A stretch of DNA of 64,000 nucleotides from Leptotrichia trevisanii DSM 22070 (GCF_000482505.1 NZ_AXVL01000006.1:30641-94640), one strand, 5' to 3'; counted from the stretch's first letter, positions 36,054 through 44,864 are shown. Translations and numbers: made by a program. The notes: generated by a model from the letters alone, not told the origin.

Positions 36054-36731
36054 ATGGGAAAATTAATAATTATTGAAGGTACAGACGGAAGCGGAAAACA
36101 GACGCAGACAGAATTGCTGTACAACAAACTGAAAAAAATAAAAGGGAAAAATAAGATAAAAAAAATATCTTTCCCGAACTATGAAAGCAGAGCCTCCGAG
36201 CCAGTGAAAATGTATCTTGCAGGTGAATTTGGAAAAACGGCTGAAAGTGTGAATGCCTATGCAGCTTCGGTTCTTTACTCAGTTGACAGGTTTGCCTCGT
36301 TTAAGACAGAATGGGAAGACTTTTATAATAATGGCGGCATTGTTATTAGTGACAGATACACAATTTCAAATATGATTCATCAGGTACCCAAAATTTTGGA
36401 TGAAGCTGAGAAAGAAAAATATTTAAATTGGTTGATAGATCTGGAATGGGATAAAATTGGAATACCGAAGCCAGATATTGTGTTTTTTCTGGACATTCCT
36501 TTTGAGTTTAGTCAAAAACTTATGAAAGACAGGGAAAATAAAATAACTGGTAAAAAAGAGAAAGATATTCACGAAAAAGACAAAAATTATTTAAAAAATG
36601 CGTATGAAGTTGCTAAAAAGTTGTCAGTAAAATATGGATGGAACGTGATTTCGTGTGTTAATGAGAATAATTTAAGAGCAATAGAGAATATAAATGATGA
36701 AATGCTGGAAATAGTATTGAAAAATATATAA
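36054..36731 (+). CDS. tmk: Thymidylate kinase
   Basis: Tmk phosphorylates dTMP to dTDP. The P-loop is IIEGTDGSGKQTQTELL (residues 6-22), with Q in place of the usual S/T of GKS/T: the sequence reads GSGKQTQ. The DRY-type motif is VISDRYTISNMIHQ, and a LID region with basic residues follows (KDRENKITGKKEKDIHE). The length of 225 aa is a little above bacterial average. The P-loop Gln substitution is seen in a related deoxynucleoside-kinase-like subgroup, so the annotation as dTMP kinase is likely but not certain. It is last in the operon, 22 nt after the HutP gene. Confidence 0.85.
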   Translation: MGKLIIIEGTDGSGKQTQTELLYNKLKKIKGKNKIKKISFPNYESRASEPVKMYLAGEFGKTAESVNAYAASVLYSVDRFASFKTEWEDFYNNGGIVISDRYTISNMIHQVPKILDEAEKEKYLNWLIDLEWDKIGIPKPDIVFFLDIPFEFSQKLMKDRENKITGKKEKDIHEKDKNYLKNAYEVAKKLSVKYGWNVISCVNENNLRAIENINDEMLEIVLKNI

Positions 36732-36833
36732 TCTTGATTTTATTTACACATTGTTTTAACCTATCTCTAAACCACAATAAAACCATCTCAAAATCAAACT
36801 TACAAATTTTAAATTTTTATATTGTATTTTCAA

Positions 36834-36872
36834 GTAAGGGCATTGTTATTATCATGCCCTTACATTTTTTAT
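36834..36872 (+). terminator. Strong terminator of the aromatic operon
   Basis: GTAAGGGCAT and ATGCCCTTAC form a perfect 10-bp stem with a 10-nt loop, followed by ATTTTTTATT. The same arms recur at 41685-41712. Confidence 0.88.
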
Positions 36873-36926
36873 TAATTATTTTATTTTTATTTATAAAAGA
36901 AAATAAGTTATAAATCTTGTAAAAAA

Positions 36927-38708
36927 CTATCTCATTGGTGTAATTGCCGTTAATTCCCACTTATGAATCCCTTCATCCTTTAATGACGAATCATAACCAA
37001 TATACACATTTTTTAGCCGTTTATTTATCGGATAAAGTTTGTATCTGTACATTAACGGGACTTCCGCTGCTTGCCCAATGTAGTATTTTTGCCAGTTTTT
37101 GTATGCTTCCACTTTATAATTTGGAACTGTTAATGATTTTTCTCCTAATATTTCACCTATTAGCCTGTCATTTTCTTCTGATGCAAAACGAGAAAAGTTA
37201 AGCTGGGATTTTCTTCCTGCTGATCCAGTTGGATCTAGACTTGTTCCAACTCCCCAAGCTCCAAAGAACACATCTATATCTTTAGAATCTCCCTGCACTT
37301 TTTCGTAAAAATTCTGGAAAGCTAGCAATCTTCCTGATGTAAGAACAGCTTTTATTCCTATCTTTTTCCAGCTTTGAATGTAATTTTGAGCAAGCGGCTC
37401 TGCCACATCCCCACCAGCCATAAATGCCATCTTTATTTCAAAAGGTTTTCCATTTTTATCTTCACGGATTCCATCGCCATTTACATCCTTGTATCCCGCT
37501 TCATCCAATAACTGTTTTGCTTTTTCAGGATTATACGGATAACCTTTCAAATCCTTTGGAAAATATTTCTTGAAAACAGGAGGAATTGCTGAAGTCGCTT
37601 CCTGCCTTAACCCAAAATAAAATGCCTGTGCTATTTCCTCAACATTTATACCGTATGCAAGTGCTTGCCGTAGTCTCACATCTGACATCTTGGCATTCGG
37701 ATCTGTCACATTTTCACCTTTAGCCTTGTCATAATGCCCCAATTTAAAAGCTAAATACGAATAATACAAATCCTGTTGCCCTAAAGTTTCTATATTTTTC
37801 AAATCTTTATAATTATTGTACAGTGAATCCGGCATATCCAATACAAAATCATATTTTCCAGCTTTTAACGCAGCCACTATTGATTGCGAGTTTACCACTT
37901 GCACTATCGCCTTGTCAATTCTTGGCTTTCCTTTGTAATAATACGGGTTTGCCGTAAATTCCAGACTCTCTCCACGTGAAACTTTTGTCAAATTATACGG
38001 CCCCAATGTTACTGGTTTTATTCTAATTTTATCCGATGAAATCAAGTCCTTTATCGGAGTTCCTTTTAAATAGTGTTTTGGTAGTGCATTTCCAACTAAA
38101 CCGTTTGCAACTGTGTAAATACTTTGTCCCAGTTGTAGAAATGAGATCTCCACCGTTTTATTGTCTATTTTTTTTATTCCTGAAATATTTTGGGCTTTCC
38201 CATCGTGATATTCCTTCATCCCAACAATTTTCTGAGTTTCTTCAGTATATCTCACACCTGTATAATCTTTATTTCCTATAATTTCATAAGGGAAAATAAT
38301 GTCATCAGATGTTAGAGGCTGTCCGTCAGACCATTTTATGCCATCTTTTATTTTTATTGTAGCTTTTTTATTTTTTGCGTCAACTGTAAGAGTTGCAGGT
38401 CCTGTATCTGTTATCTCAAAATTTTCGTCTACTTCAAATATACTCGAACTTAAAAACATTGAGATAATCTCGCCATCATAGCCATCTGAATAAAATGTTT
38501 CATTAAAAACCCCAACCAATGGATCATCCTTTACTATCGCCACTTTCAAAGTTCCGCCTTCTACTGCAGGCTCATTATTTGATGTTTTTTCTGGAAATAA
38601 TGATAAATTTAGTTTTGCTCCCGGCATTTCACTTCTCTTTTTACCAGGATTACACGAAACTGCGAATATTAATACAAGAAACGTGATTATTAATTTCCAT
38701 TTTTTCAT
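36927..38708 (-). CDS. oppA: Oligopeptide ABC transporter substrate-binding lipoprotein
   Basis: This family 5 solute-binding protein is anchored by a lipobox (LIFAVSC; lipidated Cys19). ATLTVDAKNKKATIKIKDGIKWSDGQPLTSDDIIF is the family motif near the N-terminus, then LRQALAYGINVEEIAQAFYFG and YPYNPEKAKQLLDEAGYKDVNGDG. The length of 593 aa is at the upper end for OppA/DppA. The last gene of the opp operon, 9 nt after oppC, it is expected to capture peptides in the periplasm. Substrate (oligo- versus dipeptide) cannot be fixed from sequence; nickel-binding members exist but lack support here. Confidence 0.92.
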   Translation of the reverse strand: MKKWKLIITFLVLIFAVSCNPGKKRSEMPGAKLNLSLFPEKTSNNEPAVEGGTLKVAIVKDDPLVGVFNETFYSDGYDGEIISMFLSSSIFEVDENFEITDTGPATLTVDAKNKKATIKIKDGIKWSDGQPLTSDDIIFPYEIIGNKDYTGVRYTEETQKIVGMKEYHDGKAQNISGIKKIDNKTVEISFLQLGQSIYTVANGLVGNALPKHYLKGTPIKDLISSDKIRIKPVTLGPYNLTKVSRGESLEFTANPYYYKGKPRIDKAIVQVVNSQSIVAALKAGKYDFVLDMPDSLYNNYKDLKNIETLGQQDLYYSYLAFKLGHYDKAKGENVTDPNAKMSDVRLRQALAYGINVEEIAQAFYFGLRQEATSAIPPVFKKYFPKDLKGYPYNPEKAKQLLDEAGYKDVNGDGIREDKNGKPFEIKMAFMAGGDVAEPLAQNYIQSWKKIGIKAVLTSGRLLAFQNFYEKVQGDSKDIDVFFGAWGVGTSLDPTGSAGRKSQLNFSRFASEENDRLIGEILGEKSLTVPNYKVEAYKNWQKYYIGQAAEVPLMYRYKLYPINKRLKNVYIGYDSSLKDEGIHKWELTAITPMR

Positions 38709-38717
38709 ATTGTCCTC

Positions 38718-39650
38718 CTATCCTCTTCTCTGTTTTGCGTCAGCTGCCCTGTTTAAAGCCTGTCCGATATAATTAATACACAGCATCATAATTAAAATTA
38801 ATATTGACGCTGGAAGCCAAATCCATAATTTTGTTGACAATACTTCCGGATCTGCTGCATAACCGACCAAAGTCCCAAGGCTTGGAGTAGAAAGCGGTAA
38901 TCCAAAGCCAAGAAAACTAAGCCCTGTTTCAATTCCAATATTTCCAGCAAAACCTAATGTCAATTCCACAATTATAATTGAACTCAAGTTAGGCAGTATT
39001 TCCCTGAAAATTATCGTAAAATCCTTTGTTCCCATAGTCTTTGAAGCCAAAATGTAATCTTTCTGACTTTCTGCAAGTGCCTTACTTCTAATCAGCCTTG
39101 CTGCTCCAACCCAGTAAAACGCACTCATTATCAGCACAAAAGTCGCTATCGTATACTTTGGAACAATAGTAACAAACACAATAATTATCATAAGTGTAGG
39201 CAAAATCGTAATAAAATCGATAACTCTCATAATTACGTTATCCACCCATTTTCCATAATATCCTGCAATCAAACCAAAAAATATCCCAATTCCTGATGTC
39301 AGAATCGTTATTGTAAAACCAATAATAATCGAGTTTCTAGCACCTAGTATCAACTGCCCCAATATTGAACGCCCTCCAGAGTCAGAGCCTAGCCAAAATC
39401 CCTCTTTCATAGGAATAGCATATTTATCCAGAAGACTTATTTTCATAATTTCCTCCTGATTTGCAAAAAGCGATCCAATAAAAATTATTCCAAAAAGTAT
39501 GATAAGAATAATAAGCGAAGCAAGTGCCAGCTTATCTTTTAAAATCTCTCTTACAATAACACTAATTCCAGTCGGTTTGTCGCTTTTCTTAATTTCGTCA
39601 AAATTTTCTGCTTTTTCGTTATTTTCCTTTAAAATTTCGTTATTAGACAT
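38718..39650 (-). CDS. oppC: Oligopeptide ABC transporter permease C
   Basis: This is an inner-membrane permease with an N-terminal OppC_N helix (LALASLIILIILFGIIFIGSLF) and the DppC/OppC core: FWLGSDSGGRSILGQLILGARNSIIIG, then the ATPase-contact EAA loop RSKALAESQKDYILASKTMGTKDFTIIFREILPN. About six membrane spans are visible. The polar N-terminal 35 residues are cytoplasmic. It is 11 nt downstream of oppB and 9 nt upstream of oppA. Confidence 0.94.
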   Translation of the reverse strand: MSNNEILKENNEKAENFDEIKKSDKPTGISVIVREILKDKLALASLIILIILFGIIFIGSLFANQEEIMKISLLDKYAIPMKEGFWLGSDSGGRSILGQLILGARNSIIIGFTITILTSGIGIFFGLIAGYYGKWVDNVIMRVIDFITILPTLMIIIVFVTIVPKYTIATFVLIMSAFYWVGAARLIRSKALAESQKDYILASKTMGTKDFTIIFREILPNLSSIIIVELTLGFAGNIGIETGLSFLGFGLPLSTPSLGTLVGYAADPEVLSTKLWIWLPASILILIMMLCINYIGQALNRAADAKQRRG

Positions 39651-39661
39651 TTTTTCACCAC

Positions 39662-40624
39662 CTACTCTATTCTAATTCTAGGATCAACAATGCTAAGAAT
39701 AATGTCTGAAAGCAAACTTCCAAGCAATGTTAAAAATCCAAACAGCAGTATTAATGCTGTGACAACGCTGTAATCCCGTGTTATAATTGAATTTACAAAC
39801 AGTCCTCCCATTCCAGGATAACTAAATATTTTTTCAATAAAAATTGAACCTCCCAGAAGCCCTGTTATCGAATAACCAAAAAACGCTGCAATCGGTAAAA
39901 TCGAATTTCTGAAAATATGTCTTGAATAAACTTTATTTTCTGGCACTCCCTTACTTTTCGCCGTTTTTACATAATCCAAATTCTTAGCGTCAATTACTTC
40001 ATTTCTCAAATACTGCACAATCCAAGTTGTTCCTAGCAATGCATATGTAATTGCAGGCAATATAATGTGATAAATCCTGTCCAAAATATGTCCCAAAGTA
40101 CCAGTATTAAGTCCAGCCGTCACCGATCCAGTTGTTGGAAACCATCCAAGCGTATATCCAAAAAACCAAATCATTATAAGCGAAAGCACAAAAGTCGGAA
40201 TCGCATAGCTCACATAATTATAAAATGTAACAAATTTGTCAAGAAATGAGTTCTGATAACGTCCAGCAAGCATTCCAAGCGGTATTGCAATACAATATGT
40301 CAAAATAAGGCTAAGTAGCGATAAAATAAAAGTATTTACTGCACGTTCCCCAATAAGCGTCTTTACAGGAACATTATAAGTGTAGCTCATCCCCAAATTT
40401 CCAGAAACGGCATTTTTTAGCCATCTTACATACTGAATATGCCAAGGATCCAGCAATCCTGCCTTTCTTCGCAATTCTTCAAGTGCCGCAGGATCAGTCT
40501 GTGGTGTAATCAGCCCAGTAAACGGATCTCCCGGCATAAGTTTTGCCAGAACAAAGATTAATAGGCTAAGTATAAATAGTTGCGGTATCATAACCAGAAT
40601 TCTTCGTAAAACTGTTTTCCACAT
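39662..40624 (-). CDS. oppB: Oligopeptide ABC transporter permease B
   Basis: The permease has the OppB/DppB signature: RRILVMIPQLFILSLLIFVLAKLMPGDPFTGL at the N-terminus, GNLGMSYTYNVPVKTLIGERAVNTF, and EAA loop RNEVIDAKNLDYVKTAKSKGVPENKVYSRHIFRNSILPI. About six membrane segments end with a DPRIR motif. The length of 320 aa is normal. It is 3 nt after oppF, so it is tightly coupled. Confidence 0.94.
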   Translation of the reverse strand: MWKTVLRRILVMIPQLFILSLLIFVLAKLMPGDPFTGLITPQTDPAALEELRRKAGLLDPWHIQYVRWLKNAVSGNLGMSYTYNVPVKTLIGERAVNTFILSLLSLILTYCIAIPLGMLAGRYQNSFLDKFVTFYNYVSYAIPTFVLSLIMIWFFGYTLGWFPTTGSVTAGLNTGTLGHILDRIYHIILPAITYALLGTTWIVQYLRNEVIDAKNLDYVKTAKSKGVPENKVYSRHIFRNSILPIAAFFGYSITGLLGGSIFIEKIFSYPGMGGLFVNSIITRDYSVVTALILLFGFLTLLGSLLSDIILSIVDPRIRIE

Positions 40625-40627
40625 TGA

Positions 40628-41590
40628 TTATTTTCCCCCTTTTCCGTTATTTTTCACTATTTCATCTTTAAAAGCAACAAAATGGGTATCCGTCAATTTT
40701 TTCAAATCAAAGACACGCCCATTTTCATCATAATATTTTTTTTCATTTTTCAAATATTCCTTTTCAATTTCTAATCGTCTTTTCTTATTTTCCAGCCTTT
40801 TTTCAGGATGTACTTCTGGAATTGCGGCAATTAGCCGTTTTGTATAAAAATGTTCAGGATTTTTATAAATATCATTCTTTGTCCCAGTTTCCACAAACCT
40901 TCCACGATACATTATAAACATATAATCGCACATATGCTTTACAACTCCCAAATCGTGGGAAATAAAAAGATAACTTAGCCCAAACTGCTCCTGAATATCC
41001 TTCATATAATTCAAAACTTGTGCCTGAACCGATAAATCAAGTGCTGACACAGGCTCATCTGCAATAATTAGCTTAGGCTTTGTCGCAACAGCCCGTGCAA
41101 TTCCCAGCCTCTGCCTCTGCCCGCCAGAAAATTCATGCGGATATTTGTAAATATCTTCCCTATTCATTCCTACAATTTCCAGCAATTCCGATACTTTCCT
41201 CTTTTCTTCATCTGACGTCAAATTCTCAAAATTTCTCAAAGGCTCAGAAATCAAGTCAATCACTCTTTTCTTAGGGTTTAAACTAGACAACGAATCTTGA
41301 AAAATCATCTGAACATTCCTATTATACTCACTTCTTCTATTCCGAAACTTACCATCAATTTCCTTACCTTCATAAATAATCTTTCCACTTTTTATCTTCT
41401 CCAGCCCAATTATAGCCTTCCCAATCGTAGACTTCCCAGACCCTGACTCCCCCACGAGCCCGTAAGTCTTCCCTTCTTCAATAGTAAAACTGACACCATC
41501 CACAGCATAAACGTAATCAATTATCTTATTGAAAAAGCCCCCACGAATAGGATAATGAACCTTCAAGTCTTTCACTTCAATAAAACTCAT
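40628..41590 (-). CDS. oppF: Oligopeptide ABC transporter ATPase F
   Basis: Cytoplasmic ATPase: Walker A GESGSGKST (47-55), signature FSGGQRQRLGIARAVA, Walker B LIIADEPVSALD and H-loop LFISHDLGVV. The N-terminal VHYPIRGGFF is typical of OppF rather than OppD. The C-terminus keeps the oligopeptide extension (YKNPEHFYTKRLIAAIPEVHP) but then ends in a Lys/Glu-rich tail. The start ATG at 41590 lies 10 nt after AAGGA; a TTG earlier is less likely. It is separated from oppD by an unusual spacer of about 600 nt. Confidence 0.93.
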   Translation of the reverse strand: MSFIEVKDLKVHYPIRGGFFNKIIDYVYAVDGVSFTIEEGKTYGLVGESGSGKSTIGKAIIGLEKIKSGKIIYEGKEIDGKFRNRRSEYNRNVQMIFQDSLSSLNPKKRVIDLISEPLRNFENLTSDEEKRKVSELLEIVGMNREDIYKYPHEFSGGQRQRLGIARAVATKPKLIIADEPVSALDLSVQAQVLNYMKDIQEQFGLSYLFISHDLGVVKHMCDYMFIMYRGRFVETGTKNDIYKNPEHFYTKRLIAAIPEVHPEKRLENKKRRLEIEKEYLKNEKKYYDENGRVFDLKKLTDTHFVAFKDEIVKNNGKGGK

Positions 41591-41684
41591 ATTTCTATTT
41601 TTCCTTTCCAATATTCAATGTTTTTAAGTTCTTATTTCCAATTAATAATTATAATTATTTTCTATTTATACTTTCTGTTTTAAC

Positions 41685-41712
41685 GTAAGGGCATCAAACG
41701 CCATGCCCTTAC
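41685..41712. repeat. Perfect inverted repeat in the oppD-oppF spacer
   Basis: GTAAGGGCAT and ATGCCCTTAC with an 8-nt loop, the same 10-bp arms as the terminator at 36834-36863, but without a T tail on either strand. It could stabilise or process the oppF mRNA. The remaining spacer is described under the repeat at 41890-42150. Confidence 0.6.
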
Positions 41713-41889
41713 AACCCCGCTTTACACAAAACTTTCTTATAAAGAAAAAATAAAACTCGATTTTGAATTAAGATTATTTCAACATTAATAACTGTATATA
41801 ATTTAAAATTTAATCCAAAATCTCAAACAGTTATTTTTTCTTTAACGAAATTTTGCTTAATTTTTATTTTAGTTAGATTATTCGCATCA

Positions 41890-42150
41890 ATTAAACTAAA
41901 AATTATCCTGATTTTTTGGAAATAAAATTGATTAAACATATTTATATGTTTCTTTCGTCGTAACTTCTATAATAAATCCGTTTGTAGAATTAAATTCACT
42001 TTATATTCGCGAAAGTGAGCGAAGTTTTACACAGCAATTTTCGATTTTGCTTTCAAAAAATGCTTAGACAAGCCGGGATTGTAAAAAGGGACGAATTATC
42101 CCCCTTACTTATAAAAAAAGAAAATACAGAAAAAATATTTATTAACAAAA
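41890..42150 (-). repeat. Intergenic repeat R3, copy 1 (tandem-terminator module)
   Basis: Three collinear blocks match 54450-54830: ATTAAACTAAAAATTATC (41890 on), TTTCAAAAAATGCTTAGACA (42051 on), and the hairpin-plus-ATAAAAAAAGAAAAT block (42083-42150). It lies downstream of oppD on the minus strand. No ORF of note is inside. Confidence 0.6.
42083..42105 (-). terminator. Terminator after oppD inside the opp cluster
   Basis: On the minus strand, GGGA and TCCC arms with a 7-nt loop are followed by TTTTT; 15-30 nt further a second small hairpin (GCTTGTCTAAGC) is followed by ATTTTTT. Confidence 0.6.
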
Positions 42151-42193
42151 AATTTATTATATTAAAATTTTAAAAATAAGTTAACTCTATGAT

Positions 42194-43186
42194 TTATTTT
42201 TCAAAATGAAAATTTTTCCAGCAAGTACATCTTACAAAATGCTCTTTTTCCACTTCATGCAATGTTGGATTTTTTTCGTGTTCACTTTCCTTTATCCATG
42301 GAATTCTTTGAGAAAAACGGCATCCTGTTCTAGTTAATTTAGTTAATGACGGAACAATTCCCTGAATTACGTGTAATTTTTCAGTTTCTGTATCAAGTTG
42401 CGGAATTGAGTTTAGTAAGGATCTTGTGTAGGGATGTTTTGGATTATTGAATAAATCATTTACGTTTGCGATTTCTACAATTTCTCCAGCGTACATTACT
42501 GCCACTCTGTCCGCCATTTCAGCAACAACGCCCAAATCATGTGTAATCAGTATAATCCCAGCATTTATTTCACTTTGTAAAGTTTTTAGCAAATCCAGTA
42601 TTTGTGCCTGTATTGTAACATCCAGTGCAGTTGTCGGCTCATCAGCTATAATAATTTCAGGCTTGCAGGAAAGTGCTATTGCAATCATAACTCTTTGACG
42701 CATTCCTCCAGATAATTCGTGCGGAAATTGCCTTGCTACACGTTTTGGATTTTTTATTCCTACATTTTGCAGTAATTCCAGCATTCTATCTTCTCTTTCA
42801 GTTTTGGACAATTTTGTATGATAAATCATTCCCTCTTCAATTTGTTCTCCTATTCTCATAAGCGGATTTAAAGCCGATAGAGGATCTTGAAATATCATGC
42901 CAATTTTATTTCCCCTAATTTTATTATATTCTTCTTCATCAATTTCTACCAAATTTTTCCCTTCAAAATTGATTTCTCCCTTTAATTTAGTGTTATTCGG
43001 ATTATGCAGTCCAATAATAGAAGTTGCAAGCGTACTTTTTCCACATCCTGACTCCCCCACTATCGCAAGTATCTCATTTCTTCTAAGTTCCAGTGAAACA
43101 TTATCCACAGCGGGAAAATATTCATCCTTTATCCGAAAACTTGTAACAAGATTATTAATTTTTATCAATGTTTCAGTTTGCTCCAT
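42194..43186 (-). CDS. oppD: Oligopeptide ABC transporter ATPase D
   Basis: Walker A GESGCGKST (44-52), signature LSGGMRQRVMIAIALS, Walker B IIIADEPTTALD and ITHDLGVVAEMADRV are present. The C-terminal oligopeptide domain NNPKHPYTRSLLNSIPQLD ... GCRFSQRIPW ... HFVRCTCW keeps cysteines like those of Fe-S-containing OppD/DppD. The length of 330 aa is normal. The start ATG at 43186 has GAGGAGA 5 nt upstream. It is first in the transport operon but separated from oppF by repeat R3 and hairpins, which may lower downstream expression. Confidence 0.94.
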   Translation of the reverse strand: MEQTETLIKINNLVTSFRIKDEYFPAVDNVSLELRRNEILAIVGESGCGKSTLATSIIGLHNPNNTKLKGEINFEGKNLVEIDEEEYNKIRGNKIGMIFQDPLSALNPLMRIGEQIEEGMIYHTKLSKTEREDRMLELLQNVGIKNPKRVARQFPHELSGGMRQRVMIAIALSCKPEIIIADEPTTALDVTIQAQILDLLKTLQSEINAGIILITHDLGVVAEMADRVAVMYAGEIVEIANVNDLFNNPKHPYTRSLLNSIPQLDTETEKLHVIQGIVPSLTKLTRTGCRFSQRIPWIKESEHEKNPTLHEVEKEHFVRCTCWKNFHFEK

Positions 43187-43255
43187 ATTTTTCTCCTCAT
43201 ACAAAAATTTTAATTAAAAAATTTATTTTCTTATAATAATAATATTGTAACACAG

Positions 43256-43284
43256 ATTTTAACATTTTACCTTATGATTTTCAA
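43256..43284 (-). promoter_or_regulatory. Promoter of oppD
   Basis: TTGAAA, a 17-nt spacer and TAAAAT on the minus strand, about 70 nt upstream of the oppD start. Confidence 0.65.
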
Positions 43285-43310
43285 AAAATTTACATAATAA
43301 TTTTTGCGAT

Positions 43311-43350
43311 TATAAAAAATAAAACCACAGCTAGCCTAAATAACTGTGAT
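43311..43350 (-). terminator. Terminator of the tRNA-Leu pair
   Basis: On the minus strand, ATCACAG and CTGTGGT arms with a 14-nt loop are followed by TTTATTTTTTATAAT, about 30 nt after the tRNA-Leu(CAG) 3' end. Confidence 0.75.
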
Positions 43351-43378
43351 TTTTTATATAATTATCATTTATTTTTTG

Positions 43379-43463
43379 TGGTGCGAGTGACGGGAGTCGA
43401 ACCCGTACGGCTACTGCCACTACCCTCTGAAAATAGCATGTCTACCAATTCCATCACACTCGC
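43379..43463 (-). tRNA. tRNA-Leu (anticodon CAG)
   Basis: Acceptor GCGAGTG/CACTCGC is perfect, a class II long variable arm (TGGCAGTAGCCGT) is present, the anticodon stem is CTATT/GGTAG with loop TTCAGAG, T arm is ACGGGTTCGACTCCCGT, and CCA is encoded. It reads CUG codons. It is 87 nt downstream of the second tRNA-Leu. Confidence 0.95.
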
Positions 43464-43550
43464 AAATTATTTTTTAGTTAGTTTTGTTGAAATTTGTTGA
43501 AAAATATATTTTTTCTTAAAATAATTTTATATAGAAATTTATTTAATCGG

Positions 43551-43636
43551 TGGTGCGAATGATGGGACTTGAACCCATACGGCTAAAAGCCACTACCCCC
43601 TCAAGATAGCGTGTCTACCGATTCCACCACACTCGC
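43551..43636 (-). tRNA. tRNA-Leu (anticodon GAG)
   Basis: Acceptor GCGAGTG/CATTCGC pairs with one G-T wobble. The anticodon stem is CTATC/GGTAG with loop TTGAGGG, the variable arm is long (TGGCTTTTAGCCGT), and CCA is encoded. It reads CUC/CUU. It is the upstream member of the pair and has a consensus promoter 45 nt before it. Confidence 0.95.
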
Positions 43637-43679
43637 ATAATTATTTTAAATTAATTTACTTTTTCCAATAACTAAGTTT

Positions 43680-43708
43680 ATTATACATAGAAATTTCTAA
43701 ATTGTCAA
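43680..43708 (-). promoter_or_regulatory. Consensus promoter of the tRNA-Leu genes
   Basis: A perfect TTGACA, 17-nt spacer and perfect TATAAT on the minus strand. Confidence 0.85.
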
Positions 43709-43740
43709 TCAGAAAAAAATAATAAAATATCATTAAATGT

Positions 43741-43769
43741 TTGACTTTTTAATTATCAAATGTTATAAA
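43741..43769 (+). promoter_or_regulatory. Promoter of fruKA
   Basis: TTGACT, 17-nt spacer and TATAAA. TTTGA and TCAAA arms overlapping the -35 could be a repressor site; no FruR gene is in view. Confidence 0.7.
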
Positions 43770-43821
43770 TATTATAGTGGAAAACAATGTTTAAAAATAG
43801 TTAAATTTAAGGAGGAGAATG

Positions 43822-44739
43822 ATGATTTACACGTTGACATTGAATCCAGCATTGGATTATGACATGTATCTGAAAGATGATTTACAGGCTGAACATCTGA
43901 ATCTTGCTCACGAAGTAAATTATAGGGCTGGAGGAAAAGGAATTAATGTTTCAAAAGTATTGAAAAATCTGGATGTGGAATCTACAGCAATTGGCTTTGT
44001 TGCTGGGTTTGTTGGGGATTTTATTATTAAGGATCTAAAAAAGGACAACATAAAATCTGAATTTGTGGAACTTGAAGGAAATACTCGAATTAACGTAAAA
44101 GTTAATGGCAATGACAAGGAAACAGAACTTACAGGAGTTTCACCAGAAATTACAGCGGAAAAATTACAGGAACTGACTAACAAAATTTCTGATTTGAAAG
44201 ATGGAGATATTCTTGTGCTTTCAGGAAGTATCCCAGCTTCAATTAGCAGCAAAATTTACAAAGAGTTATCTGAAAATGTAAAAGCTAATGTGGAAATTGT
44301 GCTTGATACAAGAGGAAATTTATTGCAGGACAATATTCACAATAATCTTTTTGTTAAACCTAATATTCACGAACTGAGGGAAATGTTTAATGAAAAATTG
44401 GAAACAAAGGCTGAAATTGTGGAAAAATGTAAATTCTTTTTAGACAAAGGTGTAAAAAATGTTATTCTTTCCAGAGGTGGCGAAGGCGCATTGCTTGTAA
44501 ACAAGGATTTTGTGCTGGAAGCATCGGTTCCAAAAGGACAGCTGATTAACTCAATCGGAGCAGGAGATTCTATGGTTGCAGGATTTATCGCCGGATTTGT
44601 AAAAGGTCTTTCTCCAGAAGATTCATTTAAACTGGCAGTCGCTTCAGGAAGTGCAACAGCTTATTCCTATGGACTTGCAGAAAAAGATTTAGTAAATAAA
44701 TTATACAGCGAAATTGAAATTACAAAAGAAACTTTCTAA
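43822..44739 (+). CDS. fruK: 1-phosphofructokinase
   Basis: FruK phosphorylates fructose-1-phosphate to the 1,6-bisphosphate. PfkB-family motifs: MIYTLTLNPALDYDMYL at the N-terminus, YRAGGKGINVSKVLKNL, VFLSGSIP-like LVLSGSIPASI, and INSIGAGDSMVAGFIAGF with the catalytic Asp. The length of 305 aa is normal. ATG at 43822 is preferred (GGAGG 6 nt upstream, family start MIYT); an ATG one codon earlier is also possible. fruA follows after 125 nt containing repeat R1. Confidence 0.95.
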   Translation: MIYTLTLNPALDYDMYLKDDLQAEHLNLAHEVNYRAGGKGINVSKVLKNLDVESTAIGFVAGFVGDFIIKDLKKDNIKSEFVELEGNTRINVKVNGNDKETELTGVSPEITAEKLQELTNKISDLKDGDILVLSGSIPASISSKIYKELSENVKANVEIVLDTRGNLLQDNIHNNLFVKPNIHELREMFNEKLETKAEIVEKCKFFLDKGVKNVILSRGGEGALLVNKDFVLEASVPKGQLINSIGAGDSMVAGFIAGFVKGLSPEDSFKLAVASGSATAYSYGLAEKDLVNKLYSEIEITKETF

Positions 44740-44760
44740 AATAGACTTAAATTAATAAAA

Positions 44761-44830
44761 ATCAAATTTCAATTTGAGTAAAATAATGATGATTTTGGAA
44801 TCGAATTTTAAAGTGGTTTTATTATGTTAA
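44761..44830 (+). repeat. Dispersed repeat R1, copy C
   Basis: AATTTGAGTAAAATAATGAT followed by TTTTAAAGTGGTTTTATTAT matches copies A, B and D. It lies between fruK and fruA. Confidence 0.6.
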
Positions 44831-44864
44831 ATACAAAAATAAATTTAATAAGGATGGTATAAAT

